This document shows, piece after piece, positions 18,401 through 27,119 of a stretch of DNA of 64,000 nucleotides. The notes below the pieces were generated by a model, which saw only the letters and a program-made list of their open reading frames with translations, searched no databases and was not told where the DNA came from. The DNA comes from Larkinella sp049445795 (GTDB lineage Bacteria; Bacteroidota; Bacteroidia; Cytophagales; Spirosomataceae). How positions within the stretch are numbered: position 1 is the first letter of the stretch; every line of letters begins with the position of its first letter. Location: NCBI RefSeq assembly GCF_049445795.1, contig NZ_JBMSDT010000006.1, positions 186,001-250,000 on the forward strand. The letters run 5' to 3'. The position numbers and the translations under genes are program-made.

Positions 18401-18608
18401 TGATTTTACGAAACTGCTGCCGAGCGGGCTGTTCATCAAAGGAATTCGCCTGAATGCCGTTGCCAACAACGTGGCTATTCTGAAGAAATGGGTACCCAAC
18501 ATCGACCCCGAGCAGTTTGGCTTTAGTTCCGACAACCTGGTGGGGCTCGAATCCACGGGCTTGCCCACCACGCGCAGCATCGGTTTCAACCTCAATGTTC
18601 GATTCTAA
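15432..18608 (+). CDS. SusC/RagA-family TonB-linked outer-membrane transporter
   Basis: From ATG at 15432 the protein is 1058 residues, with a signal peptide (cleavage near ARA-QD, residue 26), a carboxypeptidase-regulatory-like domain (about 28-112), the plug with LNEVVVTALGI and a QGKVAGVNI motif, then the beta-barrel ending in the aromatic residue of NLNVRF. It forms the pore of a SusCD importer, with the SusD-like lipoprotein as lid. The nutrient is unknown: no glycosidase or sensor gene is beside it. An upstream TTG-initiated form would spoil the signal peptide. Confidence 0.95.
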   Translation: MRYSTFLRCLLTVWLGALLIAGARAQDRRVTGTVISGKDQQPIPGVSVLIKGSTLGTTTDANGKFALNVPANAILVFSSIGFMGRDVPVGNQTSLEVTLEEGSQNLNEVVVTALGIKKEAKRLGYATANVKSEEITTNRTVNFMNALQGKVAGVNISSLGTGAAGTSKIRIRGQSSFSGQNNPLIVVNGVPIDNTNFGQNNGNTGSDGSIGSRDRNYSDGGDGLSSINPDDIEGMTVLKGGTAAALYGSRAKDGVIMITTKTKGSGQGIGVVYNTNFTADQPLDFTDFQYEYGQGEYGVRPTAPNPTSGVWSFGEKFNGQTQVLFGGVTVPYEPVRDRIKKFYRTGSTWTNSISVSSGSDRGGFNLSVSNTDNKGITRNNTFNRKTINLGFSYNLSPKLTVTGTINYSNEYNKNPPQIAQQDNSTPTVIYTMSNSMPLDVLEANQINPATGNEFIWSRFQNRTNPYFVLSQKFENIRRDRLFGNLTARYNFTDWLYLQGRVGQDFWSRDQDYNFPTGQASLAAAPAGFVNGAYVQEARRFREVNSDFLIGANRTFGKFGIDITAGGNQLYRRSDVNSVLVTDFIVRGLYTPQNGRVKDPTYGLSERKVNSLYAAAEFSYNDFLYLNATARNDWFSTLAPGNRSILYPSVTGSFVFSQAFTNLPGWLNFGKIRAAYAEVGSDGDVAPYSNNLFYSVAANLFPNPAGLGQPVGNITSNTVPSSTLRPSRTAETEVGLELKLFNNRLGLDLALYNKITSDQIVAAQSSDASGYTNTLINSGESRNRGIELLINASPVRTKDFSWDVTLNGSYNETKLLRLLTDTPGEQIVVGNGIYVGDLRHVVGMPLGQLYSFGYVRDAQGRIVHGGDGLPVRTSTPISFGSALPKYMGGITNSFTYKGINLSFLIDFKLGGKMISGTNLNVFRHGLHMESLVGRGEADNKMVGPGVNERGEVNQVRAFVQDYYSVGRSKSLGEQVVYDAGFWKLRQISIGYDFTKLLPSGLFIKGIRLNAVANNVAILKKWVPNIDPEQFGFSSDNLVGLESTGLPTTRSIGFNLNVRF

Positions 18609-18612
18609 AATG

Positions 18613-18700
18613 GTTTAACGTTTATCGTTTATTGTTTATAGTTGATGACTAAGTTAATCGTGTAGGCGTAACTATAAACCGTAAACCATAAACTATACAC
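18613..18700. repeat. Heptad-built inverted repeat, GTTTATN word (copy 1)
   Basis: The left arm (18613-18647) has units GTTTAAC, GTTTATC, GTTTATT and GTTTATA. The right arm (18673-18700) reads complementary heptads such as CGTAAAC and CATAAAC. It lies between susC and susD genes. The same word appears in the hairpin at 30025-30116. Confidence 0.75.
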
Positions 18701-18708
18701 GACTTGAC

Positions 18709-20241
18709 ATGAAAAAGACACTTATAATGATACCCCTGCTGGCCCTGGCGATTGGTGTCAGCAGTTGTGAGGAAGGCTTCGACGAACTCAACGTCAACCC
18801 CACCGCAGCAACCTCGCTCAATCCGTTGTTTACGTTCAACAATGCCATGATTAATACCACCTTCCCGGGCTCGACGATGGTGTTTGAACATCCGATTGTG
18901 CAGCAGGTCTTCTCGCCCAATTCCGGGGTGCTGGCGGGTGGCAACTTCAACGTCGATAACCGGGGACCCACCGGCCCGAACACCGGAATCTGGCAACGGT
19001 ATTACCGGGATGTGATCCGCTATCTGGTCGATGTGATCGACAAAACCAAAGACGATGCGAACCGGACCAACCTCTACAACATGGCCCGCATCTGGAAAGC
19101 GTACGCGTTCATGGTGTTGACCGATACCTACGGCGATATACCCTACCGGGAAGCCGGATTGGGGTATCTGACAAATAACATTACGCCCAAATACGATACC
19201 CAGCAGAGTATTTACGACGACATCATCAAGGAGTTGACCGAAGCCACGGCGGCTCTGGATGCGGCAAAACCGACCGAAGCCGGGGATATCCTGTACGGCG
19301 GGAATATCACCAAATGGAAAAAGCTGGGCAACTCGCTGTTGCTCCGGGCCGGGATGCGGCTGACGAAGGTAAATCCGACGCTGGCCCAATCGACTGCTGC
19401 CAAGGCGTTTGCGGGGGGGGGGATCACGGCCAATGCCGATAACGCGATGATTCGGAATAACGCCAATTACCAGAACCCGGTCGGGGTGATGCTGAACTCG
19501 ACGGAGGCTGCCAACTTGTACCTGACCCGGTATTTTGTGAACTACCTGGCAACGAACGCCGATCCCCGGCTGGCCGCGATTGCCGTGCGGTATGTGGGGG
19601 CTAAAAGCGGGGCGGAACAAACGGCCGCCCGCATGAACCGTGACCCAGCCGTACAAATCGGGATGCCGATGGGCTTTGACAACGGCACCATTCCGGCCCA
19701 GGCTACGGCGGATAAACTGGCGAGTTTCTACGATTATTCGCAACTGGACCGCACCCGGTTGGGCAAACTCGACGCGCCAACGTTTATGGTAACAGCGGCT
19801 CAGACGCAACTGTTACTGGCCGAAGCCGCTCAGCGCGGTTGGATTACCGGCAGCGCGGCTGAGTATTATGCCGCAGGTGTAACCGCGCACATGCAGCAAC
19901 TGGGCGATGCCGATGCGAATTCGACGGTTCCGGCAGCAGCCATTACGGCTTATCTTCAGAAAAATCCGTACGTGGCGGCCAATGGGCTGGAGCTGATCAA
20001 TACGCAATACTGGGTGGCGTCGCTGTTGAACGGTCCGGAAGTGTTTGCCAATTTCCGGCGGAGCGGCTTTCCGAGACTGACGCCCAATCCGTATCCGGGG
20101 AAAGAGATCAAAGGAAACTTTATCAACCGAATCACCTATCCCGATTCGGAAGGATCGGTTAATGTAGCGAACCTGGCCGAAGTAGTGGCCCGGCAAGGTC
20201 CTGACAACCAGGATACCCGCGTCTGGTGGGACAAACAGTAA
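18709..20241 (+). CDS. SusD/RagB-family lipoprotein (SusD-like_2 type)
   Basis: A 510-residue lipoprotein with a signal ending SVSSC-type lipobox (GVSSC, C20). The helical TPR-like scaffold of SusD-like_2 proteins is recognisable (ARIWKAYAFMVLTDTYGDIPY, then NSLLLRAGMRL). It caps the adjacent SusC barrel and binds the imported nutrient at the cell surface. A run of ten G at 19413-19422 encodes part of AGGGI and could be a slippage site. A terminator follows the stop. Confidence 0.93.
   Translation: MKKTLIMIPLLALAIGVSSCEEGFDELNVNPTAATSLNPLFTFNNAMINTTFPGSTMVFEHPIVQQVFSPNSGVLAGGNFNVDNRGPTGPNTGIWQRYYRDVIRYLVDVIDKTKDDANRTNLYNMARIWKAYAFMVLTDTYGDIPYREAGLGYLTNNITPKYDTQQSIYDDIIKELTEATAALDAAKPTEAGDILYGGNITKWKKLGNSLLLRAGMRLTKVNPTLAQSTAAKAFAGGGITANADNAMIRNNANYQNPVGVMLNSTEAANLYLTRYFVNYLATNADPRLAAIAVRYVGAKSGAEQTAARMNRDPAVQIGMPMGFDNGTIPAQATADKLASFYDYSQLDRTRLGKLDAPTFMVTAAQTQLLLAEAAQRGWITGSAAEYYAAGVTAHMQQLGDADANSTVPAAAITAYLQKNPYVAANGLELINTQYWVASLLNGPEVFANFRRSGFPRLTPNPYPGKEIKGNFINRITYPDSEGSVNVANLAEVVARQGPDNQDTRVWWDKQ
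19413..19422 (+). repeat. G10 homopolymer tract inside the SusD-like gene
   Basis: Ten consecutive G within the coding frame. Loss or gain of one G would shift the frame around residue 238 and truncate the protein. It is the longest G run I noticed in the window. Confidence 0.85.
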
Positions 20242-20249
20242 CCTAAAAA

Positions 20250-20276
20250 GAAAGGGAGCCCGACGGGCTCCCTTTC
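20250..20276. terminator. Bidirectional terminator, SusD / pdhB
   Basis: The stem GAAAGGGAGCCC / GGGCTCCCTTTC has a tiny loop and is flanked by A- and T-rich bases, between convergent genes. Confidence 0.85.
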
Positions 20277-20294
20277 TCATTTCTAAGCAACGGC

Positions 20295-21275
<981 letters not shown>

Positions 21276-21314
21276 CGTGTGTGAGTTAGTAGTTATCGGC
21301 TTTTAAAAAACGGT

Positions 21315-21345
21315 CAAAAATAGGCAAAACGGGCTAAAAGAACAA
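21315..21345 (-). promoter_or_regulatory. pdhB promoter (TTG-N20-TATTTTTG)
   Basis: Read on the minus strand, a TTG (21343-21345) is followed after 20 nt by TATTTTTG (21315-21322), the Bacteroidetes -33/-7 layout, 40 nt upstream of the pdhB start. Confidence 0.65.
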
Positions 21346-21352
21346 TTCGAAC

Positions 21353-22750
21353 TCACGACCGGGCGGATTCCGACTTCTGACGGGGCAACACCCGCAATCG
21401 CAAACCGCCTTTCGGCCGTAACGTAATGCCCGGTTCGGGTTGTACCTTGTCGCCCGCAACTAGCTGAAAATCAAACGCCCGGACCAGCATAGCCAGTACA
21501 ATCTGCATTTCCATTAGGGCGAAGTTACTCCCGATGCACATCCTCGGTCCCCCGCCGAAGGGCAGGTAGGCGTAGGTCGGGCGGTTTTTGACCCGCTCGG
21601 GCAGAAAGTGATCCGGATCGAACCGCTCCGGGTTTTCCCAATACCGGGGATCGCGGTGTAGCAGGTAGGGGCAAATCAGCACCGCCCGGGCTTCGGGAAC
21701 CTCGATGCGGTACTCGCCAAACTGATCGGATTGCAACGGCTGGCGGCTGAAAATCCAGGCCGGTGGGTACAGCCGCATCGTTTCCTGAATCACCTGCGTG
21801 GTATAGGTCAGTTCGCGCAGGGTTTCCATCGACGGCGGGTTCGTGGGACCCAGCACACGGTCAATCTCTTGGCGCAGTTTCGAGGCAACTTCCGGGTGTT
21901 GGGCCAGCAGGTAAAACGCCCACGACAGCGCGTTGGCGGTTGTTTCGTGACCCGCCATAAAGATGGTCGTCACCTCGTCGCGGACCTGCTGGTTGTTCAT
22001 ACGTTCGCCGGTATCTTCGTCCTGCGTCTCCATGAGCATACCCAGCAAATCGTCGTGCCGAACCTGGCCCGGCGTTTGTCGGCGCGAATCGATAATTTCG
22101 TAAATAACCGCTTCGGTTTTTGCGACGGCCCGGCGGAAGCGGAGGGTGCGCGGGGTGGGCCAGTTGCGGGTGAACGGGAAGAAATTGAACAGCTCCTTGT
22201 AGGCGGTTTCGATGATGACCGTGATCGATTCGGAGAGGTTACCCAGGCGGTTTTTGACGTCCGTACTGAACAGCGAGCGGGTCACGATGGCCAGCGCCAG
22301 TTGCATCATTTCTTCCGAAACCAGCATCGGCTCGGCCGGGTTATGGTGTTGCCAGCGCGCGACCAGTTCGGCGCTTTCCTGGTTCATGCCTTCCACAAGC
22401 AGGGCCAGCCGCTGCTTGTGAAAAGCCGGTTGGGCCAGCCGCCGTTGCCGTCGCCAGAAATCACCCTCGCTATTAAGTAGGCCATTGCCCAAAAACAGCT
22501 TCAGCACGTCATACGCTTCACTTTTGCGGTAATTCTTATTGTTTTCCTGCAACACATGCCGGGCGTCTTCGGGCGTCAGCGTGAGTGTAATCAGTCGGCC
22601 AACGGCCTTGAACTGCACCAGCCGATCATATTGCCGCTGCAACCGCGTCAGGAATTCCAGCGGATTCCGGGCAAACTCGAAGGTGTTGCCGATGAGCGGG
22701 GCACCCCGCAATCGGGGAATGGGTTTGGGAGGGTTATAATCAGTAATCAT
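21353..22750 (-). CDS. Cytochrome P450
   Basis: A 465-residue P450 with all landmarks: I-helix AGHETT (266-271), K-helix ETMR (323-326), and the heme loop FGGGPRMCIG with cysteine ligand C405. It resembles the CYP4-like group of bacterial P450s often associated with fatty-acid or terpenoid hydroxylation; the substrate is not known. There is no membrane anchor and no ferredoxin or reductase beside it, so electron donors come from elsewhere. It is divergent from purH. Confidence 0.94.
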   Translation of the reverse strand: MITDYNPPKPIPRLRGAPLIGNTFEFARNPLEFLTRLQRQYDRLVQFKAVGRLITLTLTPEDARHVLQENNKNYRKSEAYDVLKLFLGNGLLNSEGDFWRRQRRLAQPAFHKQRLALLVEGMNQESAELVARWQHHNPAEPMLVSEEMMQLALAIVTRSLFSTDVKNRLGNLSESITVIIETAYKELFNFFPFTRNWPTPRTLRFRRAVAKTEAVIYEIIDSRRQTPGQVRHDDLLGMLMETQDEDTGERMNNQQVRDEVTTIFMAGHETTANALSWAFYLLAQHPEVASKLRQEIDRVLGPTNPPSMETLRELTYTTQVIQETMRLYPPAWIFSRQPLQSDQFGEYRIEVPEARAVLICPYLLHRDPRYWENPERFDPDHFLPERVKNRPTYAYLPFGGGPRMCIGSNFALMEMQIVLAMLVRAFDFQLVAGDKVQPEPGITLRPKGGLRLRVLPRQKSESARS

Positions 22751-22826
22751 ACCGTTTTTCCGTCTGGATTTTCATAAAGTTACAAACTCATTCTCAATCC
22801 AAAGTCTCCGTTCCAAACCTTTCGGT

Positions 22827-22834
22827 TATCTTTG
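22827..22834 (+). promoter_or_regulatory. -7 promoter element TATCTTTG upstream of purH
   Basis: An exact TAnnTTTG match 122 nt before the purH ATG. Transcription from it would start just ahead of the large hairpin at 22846-22942. Confidence 0.6.
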
Positions 22835-22845
22835 CAGGCATTTAA

Positions 22846-22942
22846 CCCTCTGATTGCCTCTGATATTCCCTGATCAACCCTGTGTAACAATTTAAAAGCT
22901 ATTACACAGGGTTGATCAGGGAATATCAGAGGTCATCAGGGA
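22846..22942. repeat. Decad-built inverted repeat in the purH leader
   Basis: A perfect 31-bp stem (22857-22887 with 22902-22932) closes a 14-nt loop. Both arms have a strict 10-nt period (units TGATATTCCC, TGATCAACCC; and ttgatCAGGG, aatatCAGAG on the other arm). A related hairpin lies at 35308-35391. It is between the divergent P450 and purH genes and ends 13 nt before the purH ATG. Confidence 0.85.
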
Positions 22943-22955
22943 AATAGTTCTCTTT

Positions 22956-24476
22956 ATGTCGAAGACGATTCAATCTGCGCTTATTTCGGTTTATTACAAA
23001 GACGGGCTGGAGCCGCTGGTTCGGCTGCTGCATCAAAACGGCGTGCTGCTGTATTCCACCGGCGGGACGCAAACCTTTATCGAACAACTGGGCATCCCGG
23101 TCACGGCCGTGGAAGACATTACCGGTTATCCCTCCATTTTCGGTGGACGCGTGAAAACCTTGCACCCGGTGGTGTTTGGTGGCATTCTGTACCGCCGGAA
23201 CTTGGCCGAGGATGTGGCCCAGGCCAGCCGCCACGACATCAACCCCATCGATCTGGTCGTGGTTGATCTGTACCCGTTTGAAGAAACCGTCGCGTCGGGT
23301 GCTTCGGACGACGACATCATTGAAAAAATCGACATCGGCGGGATTTCGCTCATCCGGGCGGCTGCCAAAAATTACGAAGACGTGCTGATCGTGTCGTCGC
23401 GCAGCCAGTATGCCGATGTGGTTAGCCTGCTGACCGAAAAGCAAGGCGCGACCGACCTGGATGACCGTCGGCGGTTTGCCAAAGAAGCCTTTGCCATGTC
23501 GTCGGGCTACGACCGGGCCATTCACAACTACTTTGTGGGCAACACGGTTTCGGGCGACGACGATTTCCGCCAGCTTCCGGCCCAGTCGCTGCGCTACGGC
23601 GAAAACCCGCACCAGCAGGCCACGTTCTACGGCGATCTGAACGCCCTGTTCGACCAGTTGAACGGCAAGGAATTGTCGTACAACAACCTCGTGGACGTGG
23701 ATGCCTGCGTGAGCCTGATCGACGAGTTTACGGATACGACCTTTGCCATCATCAAACATACTAATGCCTGTGGGGTGGCAACGGCCCCGACGGCGAAACA
23801 AGCCTACCTGAATGCATTGGCCTGTGACCCAGTTTCGGCCTTCGGTGGGGTCATCATCACCAACGCGAAGGTGGATCTAGAAACCGCCGAGGAACTGAAC
23901 AAACTGTTCATGGAAATCCTGATTGCGCCCGACTACGACGAAGAAGCCCTGGCGTTGCTGCGTTCGAAGAAAAACCGTATTTTGCTGAAGCGAAAACCGG
24001 TGGAGTTTAGCCCCAAAATGTTCAAGACGCTGCTGAACGGCGTGCTGGAACAGGACAAGGACAACCAGACCGAAACCGCTAGCCAGTTTACGACCGTGAC
24101 GGAGAAAGCCCCGACCGAGAGCGAACTGCGGGCGCTGGAATTTGCGCTGAAGATCTGCAAGCACACCAAATCGAACACGATTGTGCTGGCGAACGATGGA
24201 CAATTGTTAGCCAGCGGAGTAGGCCAGACCAGCCGCGTTGATGCGCTCCGGCAGGCCATCGAAAAAGCCCGGACGTTCGGGTTCGATCTGAAAGGCGCGG
24301 TGATGGCATCGGATGCGTTTTTCCCCTTCTCCGACTGCGTGGAAATCGCCGGGGAAGCCGGTATTTTGGCGGTGGTGCAACCGGGTGGTTCCATTCGCGA
24401 CAAAGACAGCATCGATGCCTGCAATCAACGCGGGATGGCGATGGTGACCACGGGCGTACGGCATTTCAAACACTAA
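22956..24476 (+). CDS. purH: Bifunctional AICAR transformylase / IMP cyclohydrolase PurH
   Basis: A 506-residue protein of normal length. The N-terminal MGS-like cyclohydrolase domain (SALISVYYKDGL, GGRVKTLHP) is followed by the transformylase domain (RYGENPHQQATFY, IKHTNACGVA, SDAFFPFSD). It catalyses the last two steps of IMP synthesis. The stop is one base before the plsC start, so it probably heads the purH-plsC-gatC operon. Confidence 0.97.
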   Translation: MSKTIQSALISVYYKDGLEPLVRLLHQNGVLLYSTGGTQTFIEQLGIPVTAVEDITGYPSIFGGRVKTLHPVVFGGILYRRNLAEDVAQASRHDINPIDLVVVDLYPFEETVASGASDDDIIEKIDIGGISLIRAAAKNYEDVLIVSSRSQYADVVSLLTEKQGATDLDDRRRFAKEAFAMSSGYDRAIHNYFVGNTVSGDDDFRQLPAQSLRYGENPHQQATFYGDLNALFDQLNGKELSYNNLVDVDACVSLIDEFTDTTFAIIKHTNACGVATAPTAKQAYLNALACDPVSAFGGVIITNAKVDLETAEELNKLFMEILIAPDYDEEALALLRSKKNRILLKRKPVEFSPKMFKTLLNGVLEQDKDNQTETASQFTTVTEKAPTESELRALEFALKICKHTKSNTIVLANDGQLLASGVGQTSRVDALRQAIEKARTFGFDLKGAVMASDAFFPFSDCVEIAGEAGILAVVQPGGSIRDKDSIDACNQRGMAMVTTGVRHFKH

Positions 24477-24477
24477 T

Positions 24478-25212
24478 ATGCTCTACACAATCTGGTGCGG
24501 TTTCTGGTTTCTGGCACTGTTCATCGTGCTGTTTCCGTTCATGTTCCTTTTTCTGCAACGGGAAGAGTGGAAGCCCTACGCACATAAAATGAACTATATC
24601 TGGGGGCGGTTATTCTTCTGGCTTATCGGCATGCCGTTTCAGGTGGAGTACCGCTTTCGGCCCGACCCGAAGCAGACGTACGTCTTTTGCGCCAACCACT
24701 TTTCGTACCTCGACATTGCCGTAATGGGTGTGATCATCCGGAATTACTACGCGTTCGTGGGTAAAAGCGGCATCAAGCGCGCACCTTTGTTCGGGTATAT
24801 GTTTGCCAAACTGCACATTCAGGTCGACCGCAGCCAGGCCAATAGCCGGGCGTATTCGCTATCGAAAGGCATCCGGACCCTGAAAAGCGGGCGGAGCGTC
24901 ATGATTTTCCCGGAAGGCGGTATCAAAGCCAAGCATCCGCCCAAGATGTTTCATCCATTCAAAGACGGTGCGTTCATCATGGCGGTCCAGCAACAGGTGC
25001 CGATTGTGCCGATTTCGCTGCTGAACAACCACGAAATTTTTCCGGATAAAAAGAAAATGCGGATGCACTGGCGGCCCGTCCGGGCGGTGGTGCATCCGCC
25101 CATTGAAACCAAAGGACTGACCCAGGCCGATATCGAACGGTTGAAGGAAGAAACCTACCGGGTGATCGACGAATCGTTGATGAACCAAACCGCCCGGCTG
25201 GCGGTCAACTAA
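24478..25212 (+). CDS. plsC: 1-acyl-sn-glycerol-3-phosphate acyltransferase
   Basis: The 244-residue protein has an N-terminal membrane helix (about 6-27), the acyltransferase motif NHFSYLD (H74, D79) and FPEGG (144-148). It acylates lysophosphatidic acid to phosphatidic acid at the inner membrane. Related family members acylate other lysolipids, so the symbol is likely but not certain. It is packed between purH and gatC. Confidence 0.85.
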   Translation: MLYTIWCGFWFLALFIVLFPFMFLFLQREEWKPYAHKMNYIWGRLFFWLIGMPFQVEYRFRPDPKQTYVFCANHFSYLDIAVMGVIIRNYYAFVGKSGIKRAPLFGYMFAKLHIQVDRSQANSRAYSLSKGIRTLKSGRSVMIFPEGGIKAKHPPKMFHPFKDGAFIMAVQQQVPIVPISLLNNHEIFPDKKKMRMHWRPVRAVVHPPIETKGLTQADIERLKEETYRVIDESLMNQTARLAVN

Positions 25213-25223
25213 GGCAAGAACCG

Positions 25224-25511
25224 ATGAAAGTAGATCACGAAACGCTGCACAAAATTGCGCATCTGGCCCGGCTCGACGTGCGACCCGAAGAAGAGCAGGC
25301 GCTGGTCGAGAGCCTGAACGAGGTGTTGACCTGGATGGAGCAACTCAACGAAATAGACACGACCGGTGTAGAGCCGCTGACCCACATTTCCGGCGAACTA
25401 AACATGTTGCGCGACGATGTGGTGCAAAATCAGCTTCCGCGCGAACAGGCGCTGCAAAACGCCCCCGACAAAACCGAACAGTACTTTCAGGTCCCCAAAG
25501 TCATTGAATAG
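25224..25511 (+). CDS. gatC: Asp/Glu-tRNA amidotransferase subunit GatC
   Basis: A 95-residue protein with the family pattern HKIAHLARLDV near the start and a central WMEQLNEIDTTGVEPLTH. GatC stabilises the GatCAB complex that amidates misacylated Glu-tRNA(Gln) or Asp-tRNA(Asn). gatA and gatB are not in the window. It is the last gene of the presumed purH operon and ends next to convergent folK. Confidence 0.94.
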   Translation: MKVDHETLHKIAHLARLDVRPEEEQALVESLNEVLTWMEQLNEIDTTGVEPLTHISGELNMLRDDVVQNQLPREQALQNAPDKTEQYFQVPKVIE

Positions 25512-25518
25512 GCCGGTT

Positions 25519-26010
25519 TTATCCCAGCCATTTGCTCACCTCGCCCGTATCTGCACATTCGGCCAGTAATTGTGCGTTGGTTTTCTGAAAAACCGGGTGG
25601 ACGAAATCCGGCGCAATCTCGGCCAGCGGCACGAGTGTAAACCGTCGTTCGTGCAGAAAAGGATGCGGAAGCGTGAGGGTGTCGGTTTGTTGCACAAGCT
25701 GATCGACATACAGCAGATCAATGTCGATCACGCGGCTACCCCAGCGTTCACGCCGGATGCGGCCCAGGCGGTTTTCGATAGCCTGCGTTTTTTCGAGCAT
25801 CTCGTCGGGCGGAAACACGCTCAGCACCTTCAGCACCTGATTCAGAAAAACCGGTTGGTCGGTAACGCCCCAGGCTGCGGTTTCGTACAGCGCCGATTGC
25901 TGCAGAACCGGCCCCAAGTCGGTCCGGATGTGTTCGAGCGCCCGGTGTAAGGTGGCCGCGCGGTCACCAAGATTCGCACCCAGCAGCACGTAAACCGTGT
26001 GTGTCGTCAT
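25519..26010 (-). CDS. folK: HPPK, 2-amino-4-hydroxy-6-hydroxymethyldihydropteridine diphosphokinase
   Basis: A 163-residue protein with the HPPK signatures YVLLGANLGDR at the N-terminus and RRERWGSRVIDIDLLYVD in the middle, then LPHPFLHERRFTLVPLAE. It adds pyrophosphate to the pterin in folate synthesis. It starts 3 nt after the stop of the AAA ATPase gene, so the two are likely co-transcribed. Confidence 0.95.
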   Translation of the reverse strand: MTTHTVYVLLGANLGDRAATLHRALEHIRTDLGPVLQQSALYETAAWGVTDQPVFLNQVLKVLSVFPPDEMLEKTQAIENRLGRIRRERWGSRVIDIDLLYVDQLVQQTDTLTLPHPFLHERRFTLVPLAEIAPDFVHPVFQKTNAQLLAECADTGEVSKWLG

Positions 26011-26013
26011 GGC

Positions 26014-27060
26014 TCAAAAACCGATTGCCCGGGTCGGTTTTTTGGCGAAGTGCACTTCTTCTTCCAAATGGTAAATGTCGGCCAGCGTCATCGGCTGGCT
26101 CGTGCGGTGTTCCAGCCCACGTTCTTCGAGCAATTGGTTGGCTTTCTCCATGGCCAGCTCCCGAAATTCGTAGCGGGCAATGAGTCGCCCTTTCCGAAGC
26201 AGCGCCGGGTCAAGCCGCTGAATGTCGGTGTTGAACGTGCAGATGATCTGGATCGCCAGGCAGTCGGCCAGCAGGCCATCGGTCAGGTTCAGCAGGTTCG
26301 AAACGGCCGCGTTGCGCACATCGGTTTCGCGGTCCATCAGCACCTGTTCGGCCTCTTCAATAACCAGAATCGAGTTGCGCTGTTCGAGCAGAAACGGGAT
26401 AAAACCGGGCTGCGTCATGACCTCCACCAGTTGGGGCGGCAGCACCAGAATTTGTTTGGAAAGCTGCGTCGTCAGGTGGCGAATCAGGTTGGTTTTGCCC
26501 GTACCCGGTTTGCCGTGCAGAATAATCAAGCCTTTTTCACCATTGGTATTCAGTCGGGTAATCAGTTTTTCGTAAACCGCTCGCAGGTCGTCGTTGTAGT
26601 GCTTTTCCAGTTCGAGCGGCAAGAGCTTCAACTGCGTTTCTTCCACAATCAGCTCATTATACTGCTGCGTAATGAGCCCGACTTTGCCCAGCGAATTGTC
26701 GGGGTCCGGAATTTTGTAGGCATCCAGTCCCGTCAGCACGCGGTCGAGCGTCTCGCGGCTGGTGTACCCACCCAGCAGCGAATAGGCCTTCATCGCGGGC
26801 AGGTAATGCAAGCGCAACAGCACCCCGTCGGGATGCGACCAGAAGGAGTGTTCTTCCTGCTTGCTAAACAGTTCGGTTCGTTCGTGAACTTTCACAAACT
26901 GCTGGTTGGCCAGAAACTCGGGTAACGTGCTCTCGAACTGTTGCCGGCAGATGAGTTGGTTCGGAAAGACGCCAAACTGTTGGACGAAATAATAAACATT
27001 GGGAAAATCGTCGTCGTCGGGCGAAAATTTAAACGGGTCGGTGGGAAGTTTCCAGGACAT
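26014..27060 (-). CDS. AAA-family ATPase, BCS1-like core
   Basis: From ATG at 27060 the protein has 348 residues. The N-terminal 150 residues have no recognised fold. The AAA core has a Walker A HGKPGTGKT (182-190), Walker B ILVIEEAE (231-238), a sensor region (IICTFNTDIQRLDPALLRKGR) and arginine fingers. The arrangement resembles BCS1/CDC48-type AAA proteins; the client is unknown. It immediately precedes folK, which may be coincidental. Confidence 0.8.
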   Translation of the reverse strand: MSWKLPTDPFKFSPDDDDFPNVYYFVQQFGVFPNQLICRQQFESTLPEFLANQQFVKVHERTELFSKQEEHSFWSHPDGVLLRLHYLPAMKAYSLLGGYTSRETLDRVLTGLDAYKIPDPDNSLGKVGLITQQYNELIVEETQLKLLPLELEKHYNDDLRAVYEKLITRLNTNGEKGLIILHGKPGTGKTNLIRHLTTQLSKQILVLPPQLVEVMTQPGFIPFLLEQRNSILVIEEAEQVLMDRETDVRNAAVSNLLNLTDGLLADCLAIQIICTFNTDIQRLDPALLRKGRLIARYEFRELAMEKANQLLEERGLEHRTSQPMTLADIYHLEEEVHFAKKPTRAIGF

Positions 27061-27119
27061 TGGATGATCAATCACGGAATGTTCGCAAACGTGCAAAAAA
27101 CCGCTAGCATTTCCAAAAA

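Noticed and set aside
18649..19809. A 386-codon minus-strand open frame
   Set aside because: Antisense to the SusD-like gene, with no domain and an arginine-rich composition typical of shadows.
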